A stretch of DNA of 64,000 nt. It comes from Synchiropus splendidus. Taxonomy: Eukaryota > Chordata > Actinopteri > Syngnathiformes > Callionymidae. The DNA is taken from positions 2,384,437 through 2,448,436 of the forward strand of contig NC_071334.1 in NCBI RefSeq assembly GCF_027744825.2, given 5' to 3'. This document shows positions 44,415 through 56,268 of this stretch, piece after piece (position 1 is the first letter of the stretch; every line of letters begins with the position of its first letter). Made by a program: the position numbers and the translations under genes. The notes below the pieces were generated by a model that had not been told where the DNA came from, did no database searches, and saw only the letters and a list, made by a program, of their open reading frames with translations.

Positions 44415-45633
44415 CTGCAGGCAGAAGTGAAGCGGGTGAGTGTCGTCGCTCCGGAACCAGAACAGAGTCAAACCGAACACAGCAGCTCGCCTGGTTTTTC
44501 CATTCACACCTTTCCTTTTCACAATGTTTCACGAAATTCTTCTATACATTTTGCACATCACTCAGAATCATAGGACAAGATTTTAACTTTTCTTCCTGCT
44601 TCTTGATTCATGGGTTTCTGTCTCTTCTTTTCTTTCATCCATTCGAGTTTCTTCTCTTCATCCAGTCATTCGTCTGTCCATCCGCCTTCATTTGTCCTGT
44701 TTTTCGTCTCATTTATTCTTTGTTTTGGCTGCTCTTTCCTTCAATGTCGTATTGTGTTGTGTAGTTTTCTCTTCCTATCCAGGGACACTTCAGTTGTACA
44801 CTTCATCCTCCTCCATGTCTTCTAACGGGGGCCAGGATGCTCATTCGCGAGTCCAACAGGTCAGACTCATGAGTCCCACACATCCGAGTGAGCTGAGGAG
44901 TTTTGTCACAGGTTTGCTTGCGCTTGTTATGGTGGATCATTGAAACACAAAAAGAAAAAAACGACAACAACAAACGACTTGTTAACTCGGGTCAGTGCAA
45001 TGATTTACTGTCTCGACTCTGCGACAGGTCTATTGTGTAGAGGCTTTAGATCTAAAAACATCCCAGGCTCATGGGTGCCAGGACGTAAACAAATACGAGG
45101 GTTTTATTTGGGCTGCAACAGCGAGGCCTGATGACATCACGGGCTATGAAATACTGCTGAGTTTTATTTGGGAGGCAGCGATTCATTTTGCTCTCGTTGG
45201 TTTTCACTTTTAATAGATGCTGCCCTTTAACGTGCAAGTGGGTCACAGTTAGTGTAAGTGTGGGGTGGGTGGGTGGCGGGCCGGCGATGCAGGAGAAGCC
45301 AGAGCCGGCCTTCGTGTGCATGTTGGCAGCCCGGTGTGTATGACGGTGTAATACGGGTGTAAATTGGTAGCTTCATTCTCTGCGTGATCTGATCCCTCCC
45401 ACCTGTCAGGGGAGCTAATTATAATCGCTCAGGGGTGCGGGCTGCGAGGAGTGTGTTTGCGTGAGATGGGGGTGAGGAGGGGTGGGAAGCGGAGCGGGAC
45501 AGAAATAGTGTGTGTGTGAGTCGGGGGATGCTCGTGTGTGTGTGTGAGAAAGAGATCTGGAGATCCGTTTCCAGTGCTGTGGCGTCTGGGTTGGCGCTCG
45601 CTGCAGCTCCAGCAGCCTTGACTCGCTGCCATT

Positions 45634-45649
45634 GGTGCCCCCTGGCACC
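45634..45649. promoter_or_regulatory. CTCF-like palindromic GGTGCCCCCTGGCACC
   Basis: A near-perfect 16-bp inverted repeat around CCCCCTGG. It resembles a reverse CTCF core (GTGCCCCCTGG). Weak. Confidence 0.25.
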
Positions 45650-46177
45650 ACCCTCACACCCGTGTCCCTGCACCCTGGGTTGCCAGCGAGGCGCGGGATC
45701 AGTTCGCTGTCAAATGTTTGAGCGGATCATCTTATAGGTCTGTGGTTTTAACACAACATCGTCCTGGACAAATCAGGGCTGCCACCGCCGGAGATCGTCT
45801 ATTTGGAGACGTGACACAGCGCCGTCCGGACACGTCCTGGTGATGATGTCACACTTCCAGAATAAGAGCAGTGGCGTGGTTGTTAGCAAAACTCAGTGTT
45901 CGACAGCATAATCCCAGCTCACACATCACTTCCTGTTCCTGCACTTAAAAACAAGAGCGTATAAACAATATGTGTTGCGCATTAGAGGGCATTCACACCG
46001 ACCTTGTCCCGGCTCAAAAATCGGAGCTTCTGACTGCCAAGTCGGCGTATTCTTAGTCGCAGAATAAGAGGCTCTCAAAGAGTTGTGCGTAGTGCCCCCA
46101 GCTGGCTGGAGTGAGCGCAGAAAAATGAAGCGAGTGTGAAGTGTTGGGGTTGAAATGGACTCGGGTCAACGGTCAGA

Positions 46178-46290
46178 GACAGGGGTCCCAAACCGGTCCT
46201 CAAAGGGCCGTGGTGGGTGCAGGATTTTGTTCCAATCCAGATTCAAATCCAAACACACATTGGAGGACCGATCGGGGGGGTCAGCCGAAA
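46178..46290 (+). mobile_element. hAT-like transposon end fragment
   Basis: CAGGGGTCCCAAACCGGTCC followed by GGGCCGTGGTGGGTGCAGG and TTTTGTTCCAA is the usual layout of a fish hAT-type MITE end (CAGGGGT…GGTCCTC…GGGCCG…GCAGG-TTTTTGTTCCAA). Only one end is recognisable. Confidence 0.45.
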
Positions 46291-47839
46291 CACACTCTTA
46301 CTCTTAGACACCTGAAATCATTGGAACCAATAGGTTCCCGTCTGATTTGTACCACGAGAGGACTCACTCAGGATGTGAGTCTGTCCCTGAGTCAGACATA
46401 CAGTTTGCTGCCAGAATTTTTTTTCCTACTTTTCTCTTTTTTTCCCATCTATTTCATTTGTATAGTCAACAAATTTGTATTCTTATTTAGCAATATTATT
46501 TTATCAGCATTCAAAATTGAGAACGATGGAACAAAAGCCAATTTTATTTTCATATGTTCAGGAAGTAATAACATCATGACAGACCTTCAGGCGGATTATC
46601 TCTTTGACTCTGTGCCTTCACAAGTATAATAATCCTCATTAACTCATTAGACATCTTGCTGGAGATTTGACTGGGCGACGTGCGATGTCTGAGAATGGAA
46701 CTAAACAAATCTACTTAGCTCTGGTTACGCAGCTCTCGTCCAAATCCAACATTTAACTTGAAATCAAAACGGCTCTTAAATCTCCGGCGTGTCAGCGCAC
46801 GGAGCGTGAAGCTCCTCATCTCCATGAATTCTGAACGATAGCGGGAGGAGGAAGAGGAGGAGGAGATGCTTAAGTGGACGGAACATCTTCATCCCACACA
46901 AGTGGACAATTTTCCACTTGATTTAAGGAATGCTGGGACGTCCGCGGGCCTATTAGAGTTCTGCTGGGCCAGAACCAGGACCAGTCAGCACATCCGCCCC
47001 CCAACACGCCAATGAGCGGGAAGTTGGGGTGGGGGGGCAGTAAAATATAGAGGGGAGGGGGCATCTGCGTGAATTAGCATTTTGGGTAATAAGCTGACAC
47101 ATGAGTTTGTATGAGTTATGATGGGGGGATGGAAGGGGAGACGCGCGAGAACGAGTCCGAGATTTGTGATCACAGAAATAGTTTTTAGGAAACTGTCGTG
47201 ACACTGACGTTTCCAGTCTTCTCATAAACTTCCAGGTGCTTATAGACTTCCTTTTTGCATGTGTTTGATCCAATTGACCTTTGAGAAAAGGGTGGTAGAG
47301 CGTGCAACATCAGAGAGACTTGTTCAAGAGTGAGGGGAGGTCTTAGGCAGCGACCAGAGGAAGTCGAATCACAAATGCACACTTGATAAATGACTTCCCT
47401 CGGTAGAGACTCTGAGAGACGGGCAGTAAGCCATGAGTGACCCAGAGAGGAAAGAGAACACTGTCAGCAAACGAAAAAGTGACATGCTCCAAAAATGTTT
47501 CCAGCTCCAAATGTGTGTTCCCTGCCACAAGAAGATGTGACAAGAAGATGATTCCACAGCAGTGTCTGTTCCTCCCCGAGCTCATTTCCTCACAGCGCTC
47601 CACTTCAGAGCAAGTTTCTACCCAAGTCTTCACAACAAGCATCTTGGATCAGAACATCCGCCCCCACCGAGAAGACGGCGATTTAATGCTGATTGATGGA
47701 CGATGGACGGAGAGGTGCCACGAGACAAGCCAGGACGAGGACGGATGGTGGCGAGCCGCCGCCGCTGCGCAGGAAGGGGAGGAGCAGACTTAACCCCCGA
47801 GCTGCTGGAGCGTCTGCCTGCTGCCTCAGAGTGCCGTCC

Positions 47840-48050
47840 TCAGCACTTTCCCATCTATAATTACTGCCTGCTATCCATCATGGAGCCTCGCCGCGCCGCA
47901 AACACACACGCGGGGGAAAATCACAGACCTAAGCACTTCGTCTAATAGAATAAATATTAATATCCCTTTTGTTTTCTATATCCTCGTTCCACGACACGCC
48001 GTTTAAATGAGCTCTGACAGTCGCTTTCACGCGCCGCGCTCAAAAGTGTG
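47840..48050. promoter_or_regulatory. Candidate conserved intronic enhancer
   Basis: This repeat-free block is rich in homeodomain-type TAAT/ATTA words and ATAAATATTAATA, inside a zc3h3 intron and about 15.6 kb upstream of mafa. The call is by texture only. Confidence 0.25.
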
Positions 48051-48259
48051 AAAAATAAAAACAGGGGAGAGGAAGCGGGAGACAAAGGGAGGCAGAGAGG
48101 TGGTGGTGGTGGGGCCCGTTTGAAGTGGATGTGAGGACAAACTTAGAGGATGTGTGTGTGGGGAGGGGTGAAGGGAGTCATGTGTGGGTGTCTCTGTTAC
48201 CCATCAGGCCCTCAATGTGTCACTCAAACTCTACAGTCAAGCTGCGCAGCTGTTCCTGC

Positions 48260-48262
<3 letters not shown>

Positions 48263-48305
<43 letters not shown>
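48263..48305. repeat. (TG)n microsatellite
   Basis: About 21 TG dinucleotides inside the zc3h3 intron. Confidence 0.95.
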
Positions 48306-48307
<2 letters not shown>

Positions 48308-48849
48308 CTTGGATGTAGTTGGTTAACAAACTACTTGTTTACTTTACCATTAACCAAATACATTAGGACTAAAGTACCTTGTAATAACATGCTAATGACT
48401 CACATGAAGACACGCAAGACGCTTGAAGAGCGTCATGTTTTTTTCTCAAGATGTAGTTCTGGTCTAGTCTTATTTATGAATGGCATTTTTCAGAGAAATT
48501 TTCTATGTTTATCTTTTTTTTAACCCCCCCAGAAAAAAACCAAAAAACATTTTCTTCTTTGCAATAAGCTACAAGCTATTTGTAATATATCTATAATTGT
48601 TTTTTTTGTTGTCTCATCTTGGAAGCCAATTGTTATTCAAAACAGTCATTTCCATGTTTTGCCTTGACAATTATACAGAGTGTATATATACATACATACA
48701 TATATACATATATATGTATATATATGCATACATACATATCTGTATATTCTACAAAACTTCTCGGAACATAGTGCTGCTGACTGAACATTGCTCATCACCT
48801 AGTCACTTTCAATGGAGTAGTCAGTCTGAGCGTTTGTGAGGGCAGTTAC

Positions 48850-48981
48850 CTTCTCTCCAGCGGGGCAGTAGCCGAGGACAAAGTCTTCGCACACTTTGGC
48901 CTTGTGCGAGACGTAGACATGGCTGTAAGGACACTCGTTGTTGTTGCAGATTCCCTTCAGGAAGTATGAGCACACTGGCAT
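48850..48981 (-). CDS. zc3h3: zc3h3 exon, CCCH finger 3 and most of finger 4
   Basis: The acceptor TTTCCGCAG and donor GAGAAG|GTAAC bound 132 bp, exactly 44 codons in phase 0. It begins MPVCSYFLKGICNNNE and ends YCPAGEK. Finger 3 is C-x7-C-x4-C-x3-H (VCSYFLKGICNNNECPYSH). Finger 4 starts VCEDFVLGYC and is finished by CKKKH in the next exon. The sequence is near-identical to what is known of vertebrate ZC3H3 here. Confidence 0.96.
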
Positions 48982-49104
48982 CTGCGGAAACACGCAGACC
49001 AACATACTGGTCACATGACTGACAAGTCATCAGCTCTTGTGACAAAAACATGACCCAAGCACATCAATGCGATATGAAACGTCTTGCTTTCACGACACAA
49101 AAGA

Positions 49105-49500
49105 AACAAAACGAAAGAGAAAGGAGAGGAAGGAAGGTAGAAAGGAAGGAAGGGAGGCAGGAAGAAAGGAAGGAAGGAGGGCAGGCAGGCAAGAAGGAAG
49201 ACAGAAAGGAAGAAAGGAAGATAGGCAGGCAGCATGGAAGAAAAGAAGGAAGGATGGAATAAAGGCAGGCAGGGAGGTAAGAAGAAAGACAGGGGGGAAG
49301 GAAGGAAGGAAGGAAGCATGGAATGGAAGGCAGGAAGGAATGATGAATGAAAAGAAGGAAAGAAGGAAGGAATGTAGGGATGAAGGAAGCACAGACGGAA
49401 GGCATGAAGGAAGAAAGAAAGGAAAGAAGAAAGGAGAAAGCATGAAAGGCAAGAACGAAGGAAGGAAGTATCGAGGAAAGGACAGTGAATGAACTAAAAA
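49105..49500. repeat. Polypurine (GGAA)n/(GAAG)n tract
   Basis: About 400 bp with almost no pyrimidines on the plus strand apart from scattered C and T, made of GGAAGGAAGG, GGCAGGCAGG and AAAGGAAG. It lies in a zc3h3 intron. Long open frames on both strands are artefacts of this composition. Confidence 0.95.
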
Positions 49501-51689
49501 GAAACAAACTGACAAAAGGGCAAACAAGGTGATAATGACAATAGAAAAGAAAAGGGGATGAAAGGGAATGAAAGAACTAATCACTTTGAATGAAGGAACA
49601 AGTGCAGAGATGGATGAAAAAATAGGGTACAAATGAATGGGTGGATGAAGGAAAATCAGAGAACTGAAGAACAAAGACAGAACAAATGATGAGGGAGAAA
49701 ATAAAGGATGTAGACTTAAGGAAATAACAATGGAAAGTACGCAAGAACACAGAGGAAGAAATCATTGTTTGGTGTTTCTTTGGTGTCGGTTGTGTTGAAA
49801 AGGCATTTGACATTTTTTAATGGAGGGCTCCGGCTCAAAAGAAGCCGCTCACACAACTCTTGGTGATGAGTGTGTGACTCAGATCAGCTCCTTATGTAAA
49901 ACTAATGATTCATCCGTTGGAGTAGACGCGGCTCCGTTTTTTACGAGTCTCCTGGGAGCTGATCAAATCAAGCGTTATTGGAGAAACGTCGGGAAACTGA
50001 TGACATTGATTTTCAATATATTACAGAGCAAATCTGGATCCGGCTCGTTTCCACGTCACAGATCTTTTGGAGCCAGTCTCGATTTCCAGCCAAACCAGCT
50101 CAGCGGCGTCAGAACACTGAGCCCGAGACACTCGCACCTCCAATGAGGTCAACAAACCAGTGCAACGGATGAAAAAGAAAAAGTGTTTTTAGCGAACATA
50201 CACCAGCGATCTGCCTTGATGATTTTGCATTATTTTGCTGCAAAAATACATACATCAACTTATATTTGGTGCCATGAAAGTGACCTTTCCTCCAGGAAAC
50301 TGACTTAACTGGCTATGACGTTTGATGAGTTTGACCAATTTTCAGTAAATTCTGACTCTCCTCATCTCAGAGTTTTCAGCAGACAATTCTGATTACTTAG
50401 CATTTATCAAACTCCTGCCACTTGACCTGCGGGCAGGGTTTGGGTTAGCTATGTCTCTGTAAACCATCTTCATGTGTCTGGTCACACTTTAGATTAGAGA
50501 ACATACATTACCAAAAATTAACCACTAATTTGCAAATGTCATATGTTACTGATTGACATCAGCAACATATTAGCCAGTTATTAACCATTACAATGTAATA
50601 ATTATACTATATTAACCCAGAAGTAGCACACGGTAAACATCACCCTATCATCATTATAACAAACCAATAAAAAAATAACAGTGGTTAAGAAGTGTTTTCA
50701 TCTCACAACAACTTCACCGAGAAATACAGAAGTTTAACCTGTTAATATTCATCAATAAACACCACTTTTTTTTCTCTCTCTCTAGAACGTCTTTTCCATC
50801 AGCAGTAAACGCCGACAGTTCACGATCTCTGGACTCTCAATTAGGAGCTTGAGTTACATCTAAACGACCAAACACGTTTCTGATGTCACACTTTGTTGAA
50901 AGCGTGTGGTCTCATTTGAGTTTGTCTAAAACGCGTGTGAGGGCCCCGAAAGTGATCCGTCACCGCCGGCGGCTAAATGACCTTAATTGCAGTTGACAGT
51001 GGAGGAGTGCGCAGGGGTCTGCTGCTTGGTGCACTGGGAGTTATGGGGGCGGGGGTCTGGCTCAGGCTAAATATACTTCAGGGGGGACTTCTACAGGGGG
51101 AGGGGGCCCAGTGAGACCGGGACTCTGTCTCATTGGGATCAGCTTTACCTAATTAACTGCTACAGAAATATTTATCCAGGCCGCAGCTTGACCAGCTCGC
51201 AGGACGTGTTTATGTGCTCTGGACGTGTTAGACCCATGTGTGTGTGTGAGTGCACGCAGGCCAGTATGTGTGTGCTGGCAGAGTTTGGTTTCGGGGTATT
51301 TGTGGTAGTGGGCATCAGGATAGGGTGCAGAGCTATTCACACTAGAACGCGGATCAGGTTTGGTGGCCCGCTGGGTGACATCTCACATGTCGGCCCCTGC
51401 GCCCCGAGACCCCCGCGCTGTACAGTTTAAGGGTTCTGCTTGAAATCAGAGCAGGCGGGGCGGAGGCCAGAGGGGAGCAGGTGGGTCAGTGGCGTTACAG
51501 ACAGACAGCTGGACTCTCAGCACTTCCAGCGGCAGGGTGACTGCCGACACGGGTGGGGGGCATTGTAGTTGTGCAAGTGTGTGTGTGTGTGTGTGTGTGT
51601 GCGTGTGTGTGTACACCTGCTGCAGGGCTGTTTGTCTAAAGCAAAATAGAAGCTTTCCCTTTTTAAACTCTCGTCACTTTCCCAGAGCC
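49501..51689 (-). other. zc3h3: zc3h3 intron, candidate conserved block at 50960-51190
   Basis: Mostly AT-rich sequence without recognisable repeats. The block around 50960-51190 has TAAATGACCTTAATTGCAG, CTAAATATACTTCAG and TTTACCTAATTAACTGC, an enhancer-like texture. A GT tract lies at 51578-51612. Confidence 0.4.
51578..51612. repeat. (TG)n microsatellite
   Basis: About 17 TG dinucleotides with one CG interruption. Confidence 0.9.
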
Positions 51690-52190
51690 GGACAGCTTCC
51701 AGAGTGAGTGAGAGACAGACATTAAAACAGGTGAAGAGGAGAGTGCAGGCAGGGTGCAGACTGTCAGGGGCGATCTGTGACAGAAGAGAGGCAGCTCGAG
51801 TGACAGGGAAGGTCTCTTGAACAGCAGTGAGACCAGGCACGATGTATGGGTTAGAGACAGCAGCTTTGGCACAGAGACAAGATGCAGAGTTAGAAGTGGC
51901 AGTTAGAAGATGCTCAGGTTTTCCTTGGGAATGTCGAGTAGGACAAGATTAGAAACCAGTATATCAGAGGGACAGCTCATGGAGAAACGCTTGGAGACAA
52001 AGTCAGGGAGGCCAGACGCAGGTGGCTCGGAAACGTGGCTCGGAGAGAAAAGGGACATATTGGACAATGCACATTAGTCACGGAGGCACTCGGCAAAAGG
52101 AGAGGAGAGACAGCCATTGAGGTTTGTAGATGTAAGGGAGAACGTGAAGAGGTGAGATGTGTCGAGGGAAGATGAAGGTGTTCGAGGAGG
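51690..52190 (+). mobile_element. LINE ORF2 C-terminal fragment (degraded)
   Basis: In-frame pieces on the plus strand read GTMYGLETAALAQRQDAELE, then VAVRRCSGFPW, then (after a stop) NAWRQSQGGQTQVARK-type sequence in shifted frames. This matches the layout MLYGLETVALTKRQEAELEV…VREARLRWYGHV…GRR of a common fish non-LTR retrotransposon C-terminus. Stops and frameshifts are present. It lies inside a zc3h3 intron in antisense orientation to the gene. Confidence 0.65.
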
Positions 52191-52681
52191 AGAAGGATTT
52201 ATTCAATACTCTTGATTTGAAAATCCTGAATGTAATTAATCACAGAAAAATATCAACTTTACAAAAGGGTTCCAGTTGTAGAGTGCAAACAGTTAAACAC
52301 TTCTTTTTGATAAGTCTCCACTATGATACAGACATACTGATAACAGTCAGTAGAGGAAGTTGATATCGATAATCTAATCTGTATGCTCTAAATCTATGGC
52401 ACCAACTGCCACATGTCTGCAGCGAACATGCTGATGATGATTCTGCCGGTCCAAACGCGGTGATCTGACTCAAGCGTCTCAAGCATCAGGGCTTGACACC
52501 AGATCACCAGCGAGCCTTGAATCACAGGGAGGCCTGTGCCAGCAGAAGTCCACCAACATGATCCCGTTCATCTCCCGTGTCATGGAAATAAGGAGCTTTT
52601 CCAAGTGAGAAAGTCGATCCGGGTCGAATGCACGGCTCACCTGCGATCCAACACTAGAACCCGCCGCATCACGTGACCTAC
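52191..52681 (-). other. zc3h3: zc3h3 intron, nothing further recognised
   Basis: AT-rich to 52400, ordinary composition after that. No repeat or exon signal was found. Confidence 0.5.
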
Positions 52682-52751
52682 CTTCTCTTTCGCCACCTTG
52701 TGGGAGAACGGACATGTCCCGTCCGCCTGCTTGCAGGTTCCACGCAGGAAT
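52682..52751 (-). CDS. zc3h3: zc3h3 exon, most of CCCH finger 2
   Basis: The acceptor CCTTTCCAG and donor GAGAAG|GTAGGT bound 70 bp. With AG from the previous exon it reads RFLRGTCKQADGTCPFSH and then KVAKEK. Finger 2 is C-x7-C-x6-C-x3-H; its first Cys is in the upstream exon (AVCTR). It ends in phase 0, matching the ATG-beginning next exon. Confidence 0.95.
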
Positions 52752-52997
52752 CTGGAAAGGAGGACGCTGAGTGAGACTTCCAACACAGGTGTGACACACT
52801 GGAGGAGAGCATTCATTGATCCTGATTGGTTCTCAATTCATGTCTCTAGTTCAAATATGAGCCCCTCCTCTGAGGCCTCCACTGTCACTGGATTGATATT
52901 TGGATCAAGCTCAGCAGCCGAGAGCCCTCTAGTGTTCACTGGACACAAGATCCATAAAACTACATAACAAACATGACCTGGACGACGTGTGGGTTAC

Positions 52998-53153
52998 CTG
53001 GTGCAGACAGCCACTTTGTCGGGGTCATGGATGTAGGGGCAGCTGTCGCCACGGTTACACTTGCCGAAGCGGTTGTAGTACATGCAGTACTGCCTGGGCT
53101 GCTTCTTCTGACGGGCATGTCGGATGATGGCCAGGCTCCGTTGGACGGCTCGG
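52998..53153 (-). CDS. zc3h3: zc3h3 exon, CCCH finger 1
   Basis: The donor CACCAG|GTAAC is clear. The reading is RAVQRSLAIIRHARQKKQPR, then QYCMYYNRFGKCNRGDSC, then PYIHDPDKVAVCT plus AG. Finger 1 is C-x8-C-x5-C-x3-H. ZC3H3 (SMICL) is a nuclear CCCH protein tied to poly(A) tail formation and mRNA export. The acceptor is ambiguous: GTTTTAG (exon start 53153) or GAG five bases inside (exon start 53148). Only the inner one joins in phase with the exon at 56269-56423, while the outer one keeps the RAVQRS residues seen in other vertebrates. Confidence 0.93.
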
Positions 53154-56100
53154 CTAAAACGCCAAGCACACAAATACAGGGTCGACAAAGAGGACCAGGA
53201 ACATGTGCACGTGGGGACAGCTGGAGGCCCGTCCACACGTGCTGTCCAGTCTGTGTCCATCGTATGGTAATTTTAAAAGATTGCTCCTGGCTTTACTGGC
53301 CGTGACTCTGACAGCGATGAAAGGTAATTAATATTATAGCTGGAGAGAGAGGAGGCGGATCAAATGCTGCCCGATTGATTTCATGATGGTGCTGTTGTAT
53401 GATGAGCAGCGCCAGCAGAACCGCCGCTTTATAACGGCTGTTAATTAAAAAGTTTGAAACTTAGATATGTCGGCAGAAATCTTCCAGAGAGTGGAGGTCT
53501 ACCTGGCCAAGTGGCGAGTGCTGGAGGTCCGATTTGGACCTGCTGAAGAGGTGTGTGGAGAGCTGGAACCACGACCTGAAGTTTGGGAGACAAAAGACCA
53601 ATTGAAAATCAAGAAGTGTGGTGTTGAATCTAAATTGATGCGCCATTTCAAAAACAGCATGATGAAATAGATTCCTTTTGAAATATCTGAATAAAAAGTC
53701 AAAAACATTATCTGTCATCAGGGTGGAGAGGAGACTTAGTTTCTTTCACTTCTACAATCATAAGGCCAGGGCCTTTGCTGTAGGACCCAGGTGACCTGCC
53801 AACATGGAGGTTTAAACCAGTCCTGATCCATTCATGGCCCAGCAGGCTAGCACAAGAGTCTTGAAACAGATTTTGGCAACCATTAGGAACCACTGAAGAG
53901 AATAAGGAGGAGTGGTGTCATGTTGGGGAACTTGGGCCAGTGGTGCATTCTGGATGAGCGGCAGAGGTACAAGCAAGCACACCTGCCAGGAGGAACGCTC
54001 TTCTGGGGGAGCGTCCGGGAGCAAAACATGCGCCAGAAAAAGAAAAAAAGTAAAACAATCAATGCAGAAAGATACATTTAGGCAAAGAAGGAAACTAGAA
54101 AAACAAGTTCCAAAGCAGAGTAGAAGTTCCACTCAATGATCCAAGTACTACAGTTCTGGCACAAAATTAGGGAAAAGAAATTGAAAAATAAAAATAACCC
54201 AGGTCATCAAAAAGTCATGATTAAAACGTAAACAAAAATATGTTTAATTAATTAATTTAACTTAATTTCTCAGGCTGAAGTCACTGCAGTAGTCAAGGGA
54301 GTAGTAGGGTGTTGATAGGTTATCTTGGTTAACACGCCTCTTCAACATTGCGTGGAGATCTGGGTCGATGCCGGACGAGTGGCAGACGGGGGTGGTGATC
54401 CCTCTGTTTAAAAAGGGGGACCAGAGGGTGTGTGCAAATTACAGAGGCCTCACACTCCTCAACCTCCCTGATAAGGTCTACTCTAAGGTGCTGGAAAGGA
54501 GGGTACGGTCGGATTCAAGAGGAACAATACAGGTTCCTTCCGGGCCGTGGAACTACGAACCAACTCTTTACTCATGTGAGGGGATTCGGGATTTGGAGAT
54601 TGGTCGGCGAATTGGGGCAGAAGGGGGGGTATTGCAATCCCTTTGCCGCACTGTTGTCCATAAGAGAGAGCTGAGCCAGAAGGCAAAGCTCTCTATATTC
54701 CAATCAATCTTCATCCCGACCCTCACCTACGGTCATGAGCTTTGGGTCATGACTGAGAAAGCAAGGTCCCGAATACAAGCGGCTGAAATGGGTTTTCTCC
54801 AAAGGGTGGCAGGCGTCTCCCTTAGAGATAGGGTGAGAAGTTCTGTCACTCGGGAGAGGCTCTGAGTAGAGCTGCTGCTTCTCCACATTGAGAGGAGTCA
54901 GCTGAGGTGGTTGGGGCATCTCATCAGGATGCCCTCTGGACGCCTCCCGTTGGAGGTGTTCCAGACACGTCCGGCTGGGAGGAGACCGAGGAGTCGACCC
55001 ATGACCAGGTGGAGAGATTATATCTCTACACTGGCCTGGGAACGTCTCGGGATCCCCCAGTCGGAGCTGGAGGATGTCTGGATTTCCTCCAGTTGGTTAA
55101 TGATCATAACGTGTTACAGAGATTAAGAAATGTGTTTGTGTGAATTCAGCGTTTGTGTGTCTTTGCCCACAATAACGACTCAACGGTGTGAACCTGTGAT
55201 CTTCACAGCTATGTTTCTTGTCTGTGTCAAACATCCAGCTCTGTAGAAAACTTTGTAAACACCACTGCGAGGTGAGCTGAGGTGACAACGCGCTGGCCAT
55301 TAAACCTTTGTGGACTCTAATCCAAGTCCAACTGCTGCCGTGATTTAGTAAGAGCAGGTGGCTGTGGACCCAGAGAGTGCGAACCGGACCGCACCTGAGG
55401 ACTCTGCTCAGGAGGAGCGAGTATGTTGAGATGCGGGTCACGAGCCCTACATAGCGGTGCACTTCAATTTCCCCAGCAGCTTTGGTTCCAGGAGAGAAGG
55501 AGAAGTGTGCTGGAGGTGGAGGCAGATTCTGGCTTTAATCTGCAGCGCTCCGAATGCCAGACCCCCCACCCTCTTCGCCGTCCTGACGGATGACAACTTT
55601 ATTATTGTGGATGGCAAAAGTGGGCCGGTTCTTTGAAGTCCATTACGGAGTGTGTGGACAAAGTAACAGCCACAAACATGAATAAACACTCCTGGATCAC
55701 CTGGAGCTTTCACAGACCTGCGCACATTATGGCCCTTCATGAAAAATTGAGTGAGTGAGTTCATTCCTGACAAGGTGCGAAGACATACTGTTGTCTTGGA
55801 TAAAACGATGTCATGCTAGTCTAAATATTGCCTGTTATAACCATCAAGACCTTTGACTCTATTGTCATCTGCACAGCTATCAGTTGTCTTAGTCAGGAGG
55901 ACGCAGCTTAGGAGGACGTGTGAAGAGACAGGGACCGTGTGATCCTTTGAATCTATCAATAACAGATGACAAATATTGTCAATGTCATGAAAACAAATCA
56001 GGAATTCGCAATTGTCTTATCATTCATTGGGGAGATTTCCAAAGAGTGTGAGAAGCTTTGAAAAGTACGTTTACGTATCTTAAATGAAACCTACTAATGT

Positions 56101-56268
56101 TGATTTTGAGACTCCAGAACTGAGTCGGTTTGGACTCCAGGTCTCACCAATTTCAAGGTGCAGACCCAAGATACCTCACACAAATTCAATTAACGGTATC
56201 AGCATTTCAAAATGGTGTTGAACTGAGCAGCGACCTCTGATGTGAATTGCAGTGAATGCTGTCGTTAC
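53154..56268 (-). other. zc3h3: zc3h3 intron (may hide a small exon)
   Basis: This 3.1-kb stretch contains the Rex3-like fragment. 53310-53460 (GGTAATTAATATTATAGC, ACGGCTGTTAATTAAAAAG) has enhancer-like texture. Open frames at 53467-53670 (plus) and 55447-55773 (minus, 108 codons, begins MSGMNSLTQFF) are not recognised and have no convincing splice sites. Confidence 0.4.
54262..55135 (+). mobile_element. Rex3-like RTE non-LTR retrotransposon fragment
   Basis: Pieces of ORF2 in order on the plus strand: AEVTAVVKGVV (about 54271), then EWQTGVVIPLFKKGDQRVCA (54380-54440), NYRGLTLLNLPDKVYSKVLE, a frame change, IQEEQYRFLPGRGTTNQLFT. After a large deletion of the catalytic core come RELSQKAKLSIFQSIFIPTL, TYGHELWVMTEKARSRIQAA, SLRDRVRSSVT and, past a stop, SQLRWLGHLIRMPSGRLPLE and RSRPMTRWRDYISTLAWERL. 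TGGCAGACGGGGGTGGTGAT at 54380-54399 matches, with one difference, a stretch I recall as diagnostic of Rex3. It is truncated at both ends and dead. Confidence 0.85.

Larger units (their letters stand above)
44415..48849 (-). other. zc3h3: zc3h3 intron with candidate conserved blocks
   Basis: This 4.4-kb intron is not repeat-dense. It contains a hAT-like fragment at 46178-46290, a GT tract at 48263-48305 and AT-rich sequence at 48660-48740. Enhancer-like blocks lie at about 45405-45430, 46780-46870, 47040-47110 (AGCATTTTGGGTAATAAGC) and 47840-48050 (CATCTATAATTACTGCC, TAATAGAATAAATATTAATA). Confidence 0.5.

Noticed and set aside
49064..49674. Ser/Phe/Leu-rich and Lys/Glu/Arg-rich frames on opposite strands
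   Set aside because: Both result from the polypurine tract.
53467..53670. 67-codon plus-strand frame starting MSAEIFQRVEVYLAKW
   Set aside because: It is antisense to zc3h3, short, and has no recognised domain or promoter.
55447..55773. 108-codon minus-strand frame in the zc3h3 intron
   Set aside because: It vaguely resembles repeat-derived hypothetical proteins in fish, but I cannot name a family. It does not splice in frame into zc3h3.
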